Assembly (NCBI GenBank): GCA_022497155.1
Contig: MU385761.1
Span: 124,001 to 188,000 of the forward strand
Reading direction: 5' to 3'
Source: Whalleya microplaca
Lineage: Eukaryota; Ascomycota; Sordariomycetes; Xylariales; Xylariaceae
DNA length: 64,000 nt
Below, in pieces: positions 10,607 to 22,400 of the stretch. The position numbers and the translations under genes were made by a program. Position 1 is the stretch's first letter, and every line of letters begins with the position of its first letter. Below the pieces are notes generated by a model. The model did no database searches and was not told the origin of the DNA. It worked only from the letters and a program-made list of their open reading frames with translations.

Positions 10607-12043
10607 GCGTAGCAGATCTACCTACCTAGCCGAGAAGAGCGGTGTGCTGGCGCGATGGGTTGCTTGCTGCTATCATGTTACGCTTTGTATCAGAGTTAGG
10701 TGTCACGAATGTGACGTTGGCGAGGATTTAGACTAAGTATGTAGACTTAGGCTAGATACAGCACAAACAAAGAATTTCCCTCCCGAGTACGTGGACATTG
10801 ATTTTAAATCTAAATGAATAGGCATAGCGCTAGGATTCAGTACGTGAACGTTTCGCCATGACTTTAGACTAAAAGAAACTTTAGTAAAGCTATAGTTTGG
10901 CTTTAGGGCTCCGAGATAGAATGTAGGATAGGATAAGGACATCCTCGAGTTTCAAATTGCATATTTCCTAATACCTCAAGAGTTCTCGGAGGATTATAAG
11001 ATACTATTTATCGGGGTTTAGAATACCCAATGCCACTCGGGTCATTGTCTTGGTGAGGATTCGTACTATCACAACTTAGGGGGGCCTGGTGTAACTATGC
11101 TACGGCAAGGAGAGACTGGCCTATTACTTGTATTTGCTACCCAGCGACATCCAAATATATATGCCCGGCGGCGAAAATGTAGTGAATAACAATTTTATAG
11201 TATTGCGATTCACTAATGACTCTAAAACATGTCTATCAGACACACATCGGCTTATCTAGAAGTCTAAATAGGAAATTCTCGACGGTCCGCTTGCCTATAG
11301 GCAATGCAACAAGTGAACAGACAAGTGTGTTAGCTTGTTGGTTTCTCTGTGCCCTAAATTGTGTCTAGATGTATTAGCATATTGCAGCTACGGCGATGAT
11401 ATGCATTGCTAAGTCAATTGCATGAGATATTCGACCCACGTCTCATGGACTGAACTTGGAGGTTTACACGTACACCCTCCATCCCTCATAGCTTAAGATC
11501 ACAACAATGTAATATTGCAAGTGACCTAGCTACAAATCGAAGCACTTTTTAGAGTATTAAATGGAATATTGTATACTTACATTATACTATAACAACCGAT
11601 GCCTCCTTGCGACTTCGACTTTTCGCAAGGTAATCTATAGTAGTCAATTAAGCGGAGCTTACATAATCTCTAGACCCTACATACCTTATCCCAATTGAGA
11701 ACAAAGCAGAAAGCTAATTGGTTGACCTAGGTGAATGATCTACAGACCAGACTTCGACATTGGCACGTAGCAGTCTGAGGCGCAGGCTTAGGCGCAGGCT
11801 TACCCAACATCCCCGAATGAGTCAATTCCGATTTCTGAAAACAGCATAGTTGCCCTGAGTAGGTGAGATTGGCGATAATGATTATAGTCTATGACTGGCA
11901 TCGACTCAGTTGCAGCTCTATAAGAGCGCAACAGCGCAACAATGGGATAGTTGTGATTAAACCCTATTACTGCATCTCAGCTACCTCCCAAGCAAGCAAG
12001 CATGCCAAATACATGAATTAACTACCCGACCAAAATCTACAAA
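10607..12043. other. AT-rich intergenic; TATA box for the hydrolase
   Basis: No gene seen. A TATA-like site (tataag, 11919-11924) lies 120 nt before the hydrolase start. Confidence 0.5.
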
Positions 12044-13234
12044 ATGCTCAAACTAAACCCCGATGACTGCTTCCACTACGAGCTCCTCCGCCTCCTCGCG
12101 CACGCCACCTACGGCGGCGCCGACATCAGCGAGTGTCTGATGGTCGCCGAGGAGGTCGTGCCGGGCGACTTCGAGTCGTGGTACACGGCGTGGCACAAGC
12201 GCGCGGAGCGCATCCTCTCCCAGACCGAAACCATGACGAACCCCGTCTCCATCCGCGACGCCATGTTCCGCGCCTCGACGTACAGCCGCGCCGCGGACTT
12301 CTTCCTGCACGGCAACTGGGACGACCCGCGCATCGGCGCGCTGTGGGCGCAGCAGGCGCGGTGCTTCGACGCGGCGATCGCCCGCCTCGAGGTCCCGGGG
12401 TACAGGGCCGTGGTGCGCGCGGACGGGTTCGACGTCCCCGTCATCGTGTTCCCAGCGCGGAAGGACGAAAAGGGGGTCAAGAGGCCCACGATCCTCATGA
12501 GCAATGGCTACGATGGCGCCATGGAGGAGATGTACCACATGCACGGCGCAGCGGCGCTCGAGCGCGGCTACAACGTCGTCTTGTACGAAGGGCCGGGCCA
12601 GCCGACGGTGCGGCGCGAGCAGGGGCTCGGCTTCATCCACGACTGGGAGCGCGTGGTGTCGCCCGTCGTGGACTTCCTCGCGACGGTGCCGTGCGTCGAC
12701 GTGGCGCGGATCGGGCTCGTGGGCTACAGCATGGGCGGGTACCTGGCGGCGCGGGCCGCGGCGTTCGAGCCGCGGATCGCGGCCCTGTTCCAGATCGACG
12801 GCATGTACGAGTTCACGCGGTCGCCGATCTTCGCCGAGAAGGGCCTGTCGAACTTCGGGGACGCCAGGGACCTGGCCGGCACGCAGGCGATCCTGAGGAA
12901 TCCGAAGGTGCCCGCGGGGCTGCGCTGGGTGCTGGGACACGGGCTCTGGGCGTTCAAGGTGCAGACGCGCGGGGAGGTGCGGGAGAAGGCGGAGCAGTTC
13001 TCGCTGGTGGGGATCGCGGACAAGATCCGGTGTCCGGTCTTTGTGGCCGATGCCGAGCAAGATCAGTTCTTCCTGGGCCAGCCGCAGACGATGGCGGAGG
13101 TGCTGGGAGACAGGGCTACGCTTGTGAAGTTTGAGAATGCGGACGGGGCTGGTGACCATTGTCATGTAGGGGCTGCGAGACATGCAAACCAGGTCATGTA
13201 TGACTGGTTCGAGGAAAAGGTTGTGATGGTATAA
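12044..13234 (+). CDS. alpha/beta hydrolase, FrsA/Ayg1-like
   Basis: Single exon, 396 aa. A helical N-terminal third (about 1-115, including ADFFLHGNWDDPR) is followed by an alpha/beta-hydrolase core. The core has LMSNGYDGAMEEM (oxyanion region, about 152-163), YEGPGQPTVRREQG (181-194), nucleophile elbow GYSMGG with Ser229, acid candidate Asp340 in DAEQDQFF, and the His372/His374 pair in GAGDHCHVGA. This is the layout of the fungal polyketide-shortening hydrolase Ayg1 and of 2,6-dihydropseudooxynicotine hydrolase. Members cleave C-C or ester bonds in aromatic or polyketide substrates; the substrate here is unknown. No PKS lies nearby. Codon third positions are extremely GC-rich while the flanks are AT-rich, which also creates long spurious ORFs in other frames (376 aa antisense, 333 aa in a second sense frame). 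All catalytic residues are present. Confidence 0.9.
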   Translation: MLKLNPDDCFHYELLRLLAHATYGGADISECLMVAEEVVPGDFESWYTAWHKRAERILSQTETMTNPVSIRDAMFRASTYSRAADFFLHGNWDDPRIGALWAQQARCFDAAIARLEVPGYRAVVRADGFDVPVIVFPARKDEKGVKRPTILMSNGYDGAMEEMYHMHGAAALERGYNVVLYEGPGQPTVRREQGLGFIHDWERVVSPVVDFLATVPCVDVARIGLVGYSMGGYLAARAAAFEPRIAALFQIDGMYEFTRSPIFAEKGLSNFGDARDLAGTQAILRNPKVPAGLRWVLGHGLWAFKVQTRGEVREKAEQFSLVGIADKIRCPVFVADAEQDQFFLGQPQTMAEVLGDRATLVKFENADGAGDHCHVGAARHANQVMYDWFEEKVVMV

Positions 13235-13475
13235 GACGGGATTAAAAACGAGTGCTACAGAAATTTCCGGTAAACGAACATGTTTCGCCCAGGTACAAGA
13301 TGCTACTCCTTTAGGGCCAATTAAAGATATTACATTAAAACAATATGATATTTGTCTGTTGCAAACGACCTTGTCCTGAACATGGCTTTGCTGTCTCTAT
13401 CAACCACCCTTGACGTATCAGTAAGGCCTCGCTATGTAGCAGGCCACACTTGACCGGACTGAAATTTCAACCTAA

Positions 13476-14693
13476 TCATCTAGCTTCGGGTCTTTTATCC
13501 GACCTCTGTGCGCCAATGTTTGGACCCCTTGGCGCACACGGAGGACTGCCATTGTAAGTAGGTCCCTGACCGGGGATGTTGATCATCTCGGCACTACCAG
13601 AGTGTAGGTTCTGACCGTAATACCTGGAGAAAAGATATGTGCGAGTACCCCATCGAACCAAGTCACGGCCCAAGACGCGAAACATTGCAAGAGAGGCTGC
13701 AATAATCGTCGCGGCTGGCTCGATGAAGTTCCACAGGAACATACTCATAACCAAATCTAACGAGTTAGCGTAAGAAGTAGTCATCACTAGGGGTATAGGG
13801 GTGCTCATGTGAAGCTTTCACTTACCCCACGCCTCCTCCTGCGATATTGTAAATATTCGGAACCAATTGACGAGCCGCACAACACCGGTAGCTCCTGCAC
13901 TGCTAGGCATTAGCAAAGGATTTCCACGCATCAAGCGGAAAGTGGTCTACGAGAGGACTAACAAGGCTCCGAGACCCATTGACAAGGCTAGGCCAACCTT
14001 CTCATATGCATTTAGTCGAAGTTCATGGACAATCTTCCAGGGTAGCAACGTGAGGTACACGTCAAATGCGATAGATATAACTGCGTCAAATCAGCGCGTA
14101 GGCAAGAAATTGGATGTATGGGGTTAGTTCGTACCTGTGATGGCAACTCTAAAGGCCCATACTGCATATGGATCTTGAAAGCAAACACCTGGCAGTTCAT
14201 AATACCCCCCAAAAAGGTCACTACAATCATGAACCCAAGTGACCCATAACTGAGCGAACAAGAAAGAGCTGATAATAAACATCCCAACCCAGAGGGATGT
14301 TTTCCACCACCCACTAGTGACCTTGAGTAAAGTGGTTGCCACCGAGCATTTGCTGAAAATTTGAGACAGAGGATTGAAGGTGTTGGCAAGATTACCATAC
14401 AGATAGAGTAGCGGCTGATTTTGGATTGCCAGTTCCCGTATTATCATAGACATCATGCCAGCGTTGGCAATCAAGAATATCTGCGAATGTCAATACCTAT
14501 ATTAAAGGGTCTTAGCCATCATCACTCTTACCGAGGCGAGTACGAGGAGATAGTCATCCCACCATAGCTTACGAGTTCCACGACACCGACACCAAATTCT
14601 CATTGTAAAGGTGATCGCAGCTACGGCGGCGAGAGACCAGATCTGGCGCTCGATCGAGTCATATTCTTCAAGAGAAGCCCGTTTCTGAGCCAT
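13476..14693 (-). pseudogene. fungal rhodopsin-like membrane protein with in-frame stop
   Basis: Exons in transcript order: 14693-14532, 14480-14135, 14080-13826 and 13756-13476, joined by GTAAGA, GTACGA and GTAAGT donors with consistent phases (347 codons). Exon 1 has the family signature KLWWDDYLLVLAS. Exon 2 has SKCSVATTLLKVTSGWWK and a following TM segment. Exon 3 has VISIAFDVYLTLLPWKIV and EKVGLALSMG. Exon 4 has FIEPAATIIAASLAMFRVL. These are the fungal rhodopsin (Pth11-like 7-TM) landmarks. In exon 3 codon 214 is TAG (13949-13947) inside a TM segment, and the frame reads on sensibly on both sides, so the normal product would be truncated after 213 residues. A C-to-T or G-to-A change, as made by repeat-induced point mutation, could create it. 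An unseen splice variant or an assembly error is the alternative. Confidence 0.7.
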
Positions 14694-15826
14694 CGTGAGT
14701 ATCAGACCGAATATATATAAAGGATATAACGTAAATATGCTGGGACAGATTGAATAAGAAATGGGAACTGAGAATGAATTAAATGAATAGGAGTGTCGTG
14801 ATATGGAGGATTGTGTAGATATATGTCCAGACACCAAGGTCGGGCACCAGGATCGGAACCTCGGTGTCCTTACATCGGTGTCCTGATCCGCATAAGATAC
14901 TGTTTGCTATAAAATGCATGCTCACTTGACGTTATCTTGGGTGACTGGTGGTGTCTGACCTGATAATGCATCTCCTGTAGCACCAGGGAGGGCTAAACAT
15001 GAGGATAGTCAGTGTTAGTGGTGATTCACACATCGTCTTTAGGTAATCTTGCTAGCAACTCATATAAATGAATTTAGATGCGGGATAATACATGTTTTAC
15101 TTAGTAAAGTCAAAGCCTTGCATGCCCGTTGCTGGCATCGAAATACATGGGGTCTAGGTGTATGTAGGTTACTGGGTTAGAACCGATTGTATGTTACACT
15201 ATGTGTAGGATTCGTAACGTTGGATCCGTTACTATCAGTACTCTCTGACTAGGTACTCCAAGCCATAGTTGTCTTGTTTATAGATTCTGCAGACTTCTCC
15301 CGCTTTTCTATGTATCCTCTTTCTTGATTTGGATACCAGATGGGGGACACTAGTGAGAGCTGGGGAATCGGTAGCGGAACTCAAGCGAAGTATTGTATTA
15401 CAGTCTGAAAGTGTTTGCTCGCAAACGCACGTAGGAGATACATGTAGAGGTAATGCAACCACTGGGCAGGCCATACAGATGTATCCACGTGAAATACCAG
15501 GCCACAGGTGGGCACAGGTTCGGTATAAGTAATAAGTGGGCGTCTTGGGAGTTGCCGGGTAGATCCTTCCAGGGCTGCCAGGTTGATACCTGCCGGGTTG
15601 GTGCCCAATGTAGATTAGCGCTAACCTTAAAGTCGCGTCATCTGACGCCGCGTTTATCGCGCGTGGCTGACATAACTTGTGGGGGAGTACAGATTAGGTA
15701 ACCTAGGTAGCATTGTAGCTTCGTACCTAGAGCATCCAGCCGGGCGTTCTTTGTTCGGCATGATTGAGAACATTGAAGTCAAGCTTTATTTATTATTTCA
15801 CGTTGACTGCTTCAATTCACCTCGAG
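14694..15826. other. intergenic, divergent upstream regions
   Basis: Upstream region shared between the minus-strand rhodopsin-like gene and the plus-strand checkpoint gene. It contains tandem cggtgtcct-like duplications (14860-14885) and the motif cctaggta near 15700. No gene seen. Confidence 0.5.
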
Positions 15827-15856
15827 ATGCCGCGAAACTATAGGGATCTGTCATGA
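15827..15856 (+). promoter_or_regulatory. 9-codon uORF overlapping the Rad9-like start
   Basis: An upstream ATG at 15827 opens MPRNYRDLS and stops with TGA at 15854-15856. This stop overlaps the proposed main ATG (15853-15855) as ATGA. Such an overlap can allow termination-reinitiation coupling. The effect on translation is inferred. Confidence 0.5.
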
Positions 15857-18800
15857 AGGGCAAGCCAACGAAGACGGTTCCTGCTGCGGAACGAAAGGCT
15901 TATGCTGGTGAAAACGAGAGCCAGGACAGTCAAGCACTGCTAGAAGAGTACCTCCTCAAGCATGGTGTGGGAGTAGTGAGCGACCATCTGCATTGCTTGC
16001 ATCGCGTTTGATGCCTTGCTTATTCGGTGTGCGATATAATTACTGACCCCTGCGAAACAGTTTAGTAGCTCGCCTCTGTCTGCTGGCCCTGGCCAATCGG
16101 GAAGAGGTTAGTTGCCTTGATATCATGTACCCTCCGTTTGTAGAATCTCTTCTAACCCGTCTTGTTCGCGAGTACAGGAATAACAGATCATAACACTTCC
16201 CGCCTAGAACCAAAAGCGCCATCAGGGCCAATTCAGGTAAGCATGACGTGCAGATTGACCCCGGAAACGACCCGTGTGGACGTGTTTGCCTTCGTCTTTG
16301 CAAGGATGGCACTGATCTCTAGCTGCATTCTGCTTCCAGCCGAAGAACGCGTCCGCCACCCGCGTCGAACCTGATGTTGCGAACGACGGCTCGAAACAAT
16401 TGGATCACCTACACCATCCAATAAACTCGACGACGTCGCCTTCTTCGCAACCATCCCTGACCTCGGAATCCAGACGAGCTGTCCCGGATCCTGTCCCGAC
16501 ATATCCTCACGATGCGACCTCTGCGCCTCATCAACCGAGCCCGCTAGTAACAAAAGATGCGCTCCCTCGACGTCTGCCTTCGAGTGCTCCACTGAAGAGG
16601 AAGAGGACAGTAGACATGTCGTCGCAATCCCCGACTCAACCGAACGAGGGGCGCAGTTATGATCAATATGCCGATGCTGATTCGCAGCACAATTCATGGC
16701 ATGCCAGCAGCCCTCATGAACACCGCACGCTCCAGGAAGACGACACGGGATTTGTGGATCTCAAGGAACCTCAGTACGATCTACCTGACACAATCCCAGT
16801 GGAAGCAGATGTCAACTTTGGCGACGATGTCCCTACAAAATCACAGTATACCTCCGAGGCACCCTCCACAAACGGGCATCACATTGCAGCCCCCGAGACG
16901 CCCGCAATCGCCTCGAGACTATTTTCACTAGGAGGTGACAGTGGACAGGTACTGGCACCGTCGCAATTGTTTGGCCAGACACAGTATACTTCAGCTGTTA
17001 AGAAAGCTAGCCCTACTTCGTCAAGGCCATCCCCTCATGTCTTTAATCAGAACACCATCTCACCGAACCCTGTCATCTCGTCCCCCTTAAAATATAGGGG
17101 CTTAAGGACTTCTCCAATTCATCAATTTGTATCAAGCCCAGCGTTTCCCGAGATCTCATCGAGACCTTCTGATGAGAAGCCATCGTCTGTCGCCAGGACG
17201 AGTAGCGATGAAGGCTTCAAACAAGCAAATGAAGCCGAGACTCCCCATCCGCAGTTCGACGTTCCCAAACGTAAAAACGGACAAGAGCCCATTGATAAAT
17301 ATCGGCCTCTGCGGCAGCAAAACTTCGAAACTGACGCCGCTACTGATCCTCTAATTCAAGGTAGTGGAGATTCAGATTTTGAAGCAGAGGATGATGCATT
17401 GTACCGTCGCCAACGTGCTAGGCTGAGGCAGGAAAGAGCTAGTAGGTCTCTGGCGTCCCTCAGTTTTACTCGATCGAGTTCAAACAAAGGCGACAATGTC
17501 GAAGTGCCTTCAACTAGTCGCACAAGATCTGCTCGTCATCGAAAGCAGTCAGACCCGGAGCAGTATCAATTGGAGTACGGCAAAACTGCAACCGGTAAGG
17601 GCGGTTCGCAGGAGACGGTAGTTGACTCTCAGGATCTCTCAGTGCCACCGGCACCGGATCAAGCCCCCAAAGATGAGCCGGAATCTTCCCACGAAACTAA
17701 TGAGAATGATATTGATGAGGCTGAAGACGGCAACATAGTTGGTCTTCCTACATGCCGAGAAGCCAATGCATTGAACGCAGAATATAGGGAGACTATTCCT
17801 GAGACTAGCCCTCCCGGCACTTCTGCAGAGCCTCCAAAGTTAATCGCTGATATTATGAAGCAAGCGTCTAGTGCTCGGTCTGAGATGGAACCAGTATCTT
17901 TTCCAGTTCTGTCAAGCGATGCCGATATCGATGTCGAGCAGCAGGAGACACAGTCTGGTGATATACTCCTTCCTCAGCCGTCCACTACAACTCGCACAAC
18001 TCGACTTCCTCCGACCCATGAGCAGCTACCTAATCAAAATGGAGTCAGTATGGACTCCTCGCCTTCTATCGTTCTAGCATCCTCACAACAAGGTGTAATA
18101 CGACGCTCTGGGAGGCTGAAATCTTTTTCTACACCTTCGACTGCACCTATGCTACCCGTTCCATCGGATCCCGGAACAAGAACCTCGACTCTGACGGCGC
18201 TGTCTGCAACGCCGAACATGTCCTCGAGCACTACACCGAACACGGAGCATGATGAGTTGAACGATGATAATGGACAAGTCTCATCTCCAGCAGCGGCAAG
18301 GGTAAAGCGTCGGGGAAGGCCTGCATCATCTCTGCTTGGGCACTCATCATCGTTACCTCAGATCAAGACATATTCTCGTTCACGAGAAAACATCAGGAGA
18401 AAAACGCGCCATAGTTCCATATCCACCGATGAGTTGGCAAATTCTCCCCAGTCCGTCTCGAGCAAAGATGATCGGAGGCCTGCTACCCGTAAACTAGCGA
18501 GACAGTCGACTGCTAGCGAGCATATGCTTCGTGATTCAACGATGAAGCGGGGCGTCTTTGAGGGAATGGTATTTGCTCTTTCGTTCCAAGGTGGACAGCC
18601 TCGGAAAAGTAAAGAGAAGCATGCAGATAGAACTGTCATCGAGCGTATGATTCGTCAAGAAGGAGGGAGGATTCTCTCAGATGGGTTCGACAAGCTCTTC
18701 AAATTTGACTCGCTTCAAACAGTGGCAAATGCTCCTTCTACCCCTATTCTATCAAGCTCCTTGCAGCTGTTAAACCCAGATAACGGCTTCACAGCTTTAA

Positions 18801-19432
18801 TAGCTGATGGACATTCGCGGAAAGTGAAGTACATGCAGGCTCTTGCCCTGGGCATTCCATGTCTGGCGCCAAAATGGATCACGACTTGTATATCGAAGAA
18901 AGAGGTGGTCGATTGGACCTCCTACCTCTTATGTGCTGGGCCCAGTGCGTTGCTTGGTGAAGCCATCCGGTCACGTAACCTACAACCTTACGATGCCTCA
19001 ACGGCGAGGCTGGAAGATGTTATCAGCCATAGGCCGAAGTTACTAGACGGGAGCCAGATTCTTCTCGTGATGAAGAATACCAAGAACGAAGAGAAGAGAC
19101 TACCATATGTGTTTTTGGCACAGGTCCTCGGCGGCTCACTGGTTCGCGTCCACAGCCTGGAGGAAGCCAGGACTAAGCTGCGAGAATGGGAAGCACAGGG
19201 CCGGCCCTTCGATTGGGTATACGTCGATGATCATCTACATGACGTTCAAAGTGCGTTGTTTGGCCCAGTGACAGCGGCCAGCGAGACAGCTCCCAAGAAA
19301 CGCAAACGACAGAGTACAGGGGCGGGAGAGTCTCACCGGCCACCGAAGAGAATTAGGACCCTCAACGATGAGCTAGTGATTCAAAGCCTCATTCTAGGGA
19401 GACTAATCGAGGAAGAGGAAATGGAGGAGTGA
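15853..19432 (+). CDS. rad9: DNA-damage checkpoint adaptor, Rad9/Crb2-like, tandem BRCT
   Basis: Exons 15853-15975, 16061-16106, 16178-16236 and 16340-19432 (1106 aa). Introns of 85, 71 and 103 nt have GT..AG ends and phases that join exactly. The N-terminus carries ESQDSQALLEEYLL, a conserved SQ-containing block of this family. About 60-800 is low-complexity and rich in Ser/Pro and in SQ/TQ sites, the kinase targets of ATM/ATR. The tandem BRCT begins at about 814 (VFEGMVFALSF, TALIADGHSRKVKYMQAL, LAPKWITTCI). The second repeat runs to about 1055 (SQILLVMKN, FAQVLGG-like, FDWVYVDDHLHD). A basic, NLS-like tail (KKRKRQ, PPKRIR) follows. The role is nuclear: recruiting the checkpoint kinase (Chk1/Rad53 type) after DNA damage. 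The histone-binding Tudor domain expected before the BRCTs in Crb2/53BP1 relatives is not apparent. Exon 1 is the least certain part. Confidence 0.88.
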
Positions 19433-22400
19433 CGGTAATGGAGATTATCATTTGCTTCTTCGGATACGGAGTTTTTTCACTATGGCGGGCATCTCAGGGG
19501 TTCGATCAAGGCATCTACAGGCGTCTACGTATTACATTTGCGGTGTGTATAAACGGGCGGCAAAAACATATCACTCAGGTTCGGGTTCAGGGGCAACGGG
19601 AAACGGGGATGTACGTGACGAGGGAAATCTGAGCTTTGGCTTTGAGCACCGAAATTACACCTAAGCTGCTCAATTGCTCCTCAAGGCTATTGCTAGTCTG
19701 TATTATCAGTCTCTGCTATTGGAGATAAAGTCGAGTTGGCTGCAGAAGACTAAGCATGATACGAAGAGAGAAAATTGGGCAATTGCATTTCTGTACTAAA
19801 AAAGAAATCCAATTCTGAAGCTACATGTACGAGTATCAATACGAAAAAGGAAGAAGCTCTATAGGATGTGTTGTCAAGACGGTGTATGTACGTGGTAATA
19901 GTATATGATGTCATCCTGATGGGATACAACGATTATATGATGGCCGTATTATACCGACGTGCCTTGTTTTCGTACGACGATGCATATCAAAAAACTGGTG
20001 TAGCAGAGACTGGAACAAGACAACCGGTATGCGGTAACAATCGAAGCCGGGGAAAACGAGGTAAATAGACCAAACGGGAAGGGCTCATGGGGGGTAGACT
20101 CTGGCGAGAGATCGGGATCTTGAGGCTCGATCGGAAAATATAACTGTTGTTTATATCGCTCTACTAAGCGGTTTCGTTGATTTCCCATACGTGTGGGGTA
20201 CAGCTTGTCTGTCTAATGCACCTCGGCTGCAAGCTACTTGATAGTAGGTAACCAACGTCGCCCGTGGAGACTATGTGACAGATATATCTACATGTAGGTA
20301 GGGGAGGGCAGCGCCGGGAAAACTTGGAATAGAGGCTGGTCGTTGCAAGGTTGCCGCCTTGGTTTGTGTGTGCCAGCTGCTGGAATGAGCGGAGCCTACC
20401 TAAGGTAAGGTAGGGCTCTCTGCGTGCCTGACGCCGGCGAGGTAGCTATCTAGCCCAGCTGCAATGATGGATGTGTGTGGGGGTTCGGGTCCAAGCGGTG
20501 CTTACAGCCGCTTCGGAGCCGATGGGGTTCTTGGGTTGGAACATTGAACTATTGGCCGAGGGAATGACTCGCTTCATTTGTGCTCTAACCGCGTTTATGG
20601 GACGTTTTAGAGTTTGCTTTACCAGCAGCTAGGCAGCTTTGGGGATCTCTAGCGCTTCTGATGCTCAAGATTCGCTCGGCACGGTGCTTGCCTGCCGTAG
20701 GACTAGCTTCTGCTGTCATCGATTATCTACCTACCTACAGTAGTTGGACTGATGTCTCACTGTCGTCCGGGTTTGCCCAGACGGACCGAACAAAAAAACC
20801 ACATGGCCGTGGTTAGAATTCCTATCTATCCAACCTTACCCCACGTGCTGGACTAGGGAGGCAAATGGCCTGATCTGGACACCCTTCAGAAGAAGGAATA
20901 TTGAAACTCAGTTTTCTTTTTCTGCGCAATTCCACCAGCGCACAAACGCAAACACACTGACACGTGCGCAGTTTTCTATAGCAAAATGTGATAGCTACCC
21001 AAGCTCCGTCTCGGTGGTCGGCGGGGTACAGGGCCCCAGGAAATGACAGAACAGTCCAGATGCCCATCCTCAGACCAGTAAATTGGGGAACCCGCCGACG
21101 CTACCATTCTGATAGGAATGGAAAAGAACGGAAAGAGCGGGACTTTCGCATCTCGGCGCGACAATTGCCTATCGTCAACCTTGTCGACGACGTGAATGTT
21201 TGGAACCGGAGACGACTACAGTAGGAAGCGTTGGGATATTGGGGACATTGGGGGCACATTGGGATGGATATCGGGAATTGCTTCATGAATGAGGTCCATC
21301 GATGTTCAGAGCCAGACCGTGATAGAACAACAACACAGCTAGCTGCGAGCTAATGAATCTGTAAATGTGTGTACATACATACCTAGTACCTACACCACGG
21401 ACTGATGATCGCTGCAGGCGCTTCTCGAAACGGATTTCACCCAAGCTCCCTTGGGGATTTACCGTGCATGAGAACAGTACCATACCTACATGAGCCATGC
21501 ACGTTTGACCGCTCCGCTTCTGCTCTGTCGAAAGCTGGGCTACCAATGGCGTGCCGTGCTGGTTCCCCAGTAAGCACGCCGCACGTACCGAATATGCGAT
21601 TGGTTCCCCATCGATGTGAGCGCCCACGCGAGTAAGAAAGCACAAAAAGGAATAATAATAAAAAATATCGAACCATTTATTAAGCTCATCGACTCGTTCG
21701 CGGTATGTACATGTATGTAGGTCGCTTATATGCGCGCCGGAAGAAACGGCTCTTATTTAGGGTATGATGTCGATCATCAGCTGTCATTTGTTCCGTATTC
21801 CGATTTTGCCTTACCTTGCACTCGGAACCTCAAGCTCGAGTCAAGCCAGAGGCCTTCGGCGCGGTGCTACGCAGTGAGCTATAGCAACGGTTGCATATAG
21901 CCTACCGAGGCCGGGTTCCGGGGACGAAGACCAACAAATCCAAACTTGGCAGCCAGATCCAAGGCTAAGGTACGTGCTTATAGCAGCCGTCTGATATAGA
22001 TCCAAAAGCAAGGCCCAAGGAGAGAATACGGATTACGATGACGTGCGGTGCGAGTATTTCACGATGCCTTAGAAGCAAGTTCTCGAGTGGTTTTAGATTA
22101 ACGTAGTATCGCAAAAACTTCCTCTACCGGACAGCAGTGATGCACGGATATTATGGCATTGAGTTGGACCCTGCTTGAACGCAGCCTGCAGTATGTGTCC
22201 CACGCTTGATGACAGCATCGCCTATTCGAGCGAGATATCAGACCATCACTTCAGCCTTGTGCAGCTGTTGCTTGGCTGCATCTGACTGACTGACTGACTG
22301 ACTGACTGCTTGACTGATGAGTGGCTGACTGAGTACTTACACTCTACATTGATGAGAGACGCCAGCGGAAACATATATCCTCCCACAGACTAGCCCGTAG

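Noticed and set aside
12133..13134. 333-codon second sense frame within the hydrolase gene
   Set aside because: Arg/Gly-rich composition with no domain; same GC3 artefact.
12053..13183. 376-codon minus-strand ORF opposite the alpha/beta hydrolase
   Set aside because: Arg/His/Pro-rich shadow caused by very high GC3 of the hydrolase; the sense frame has the complete catalytic motifs.
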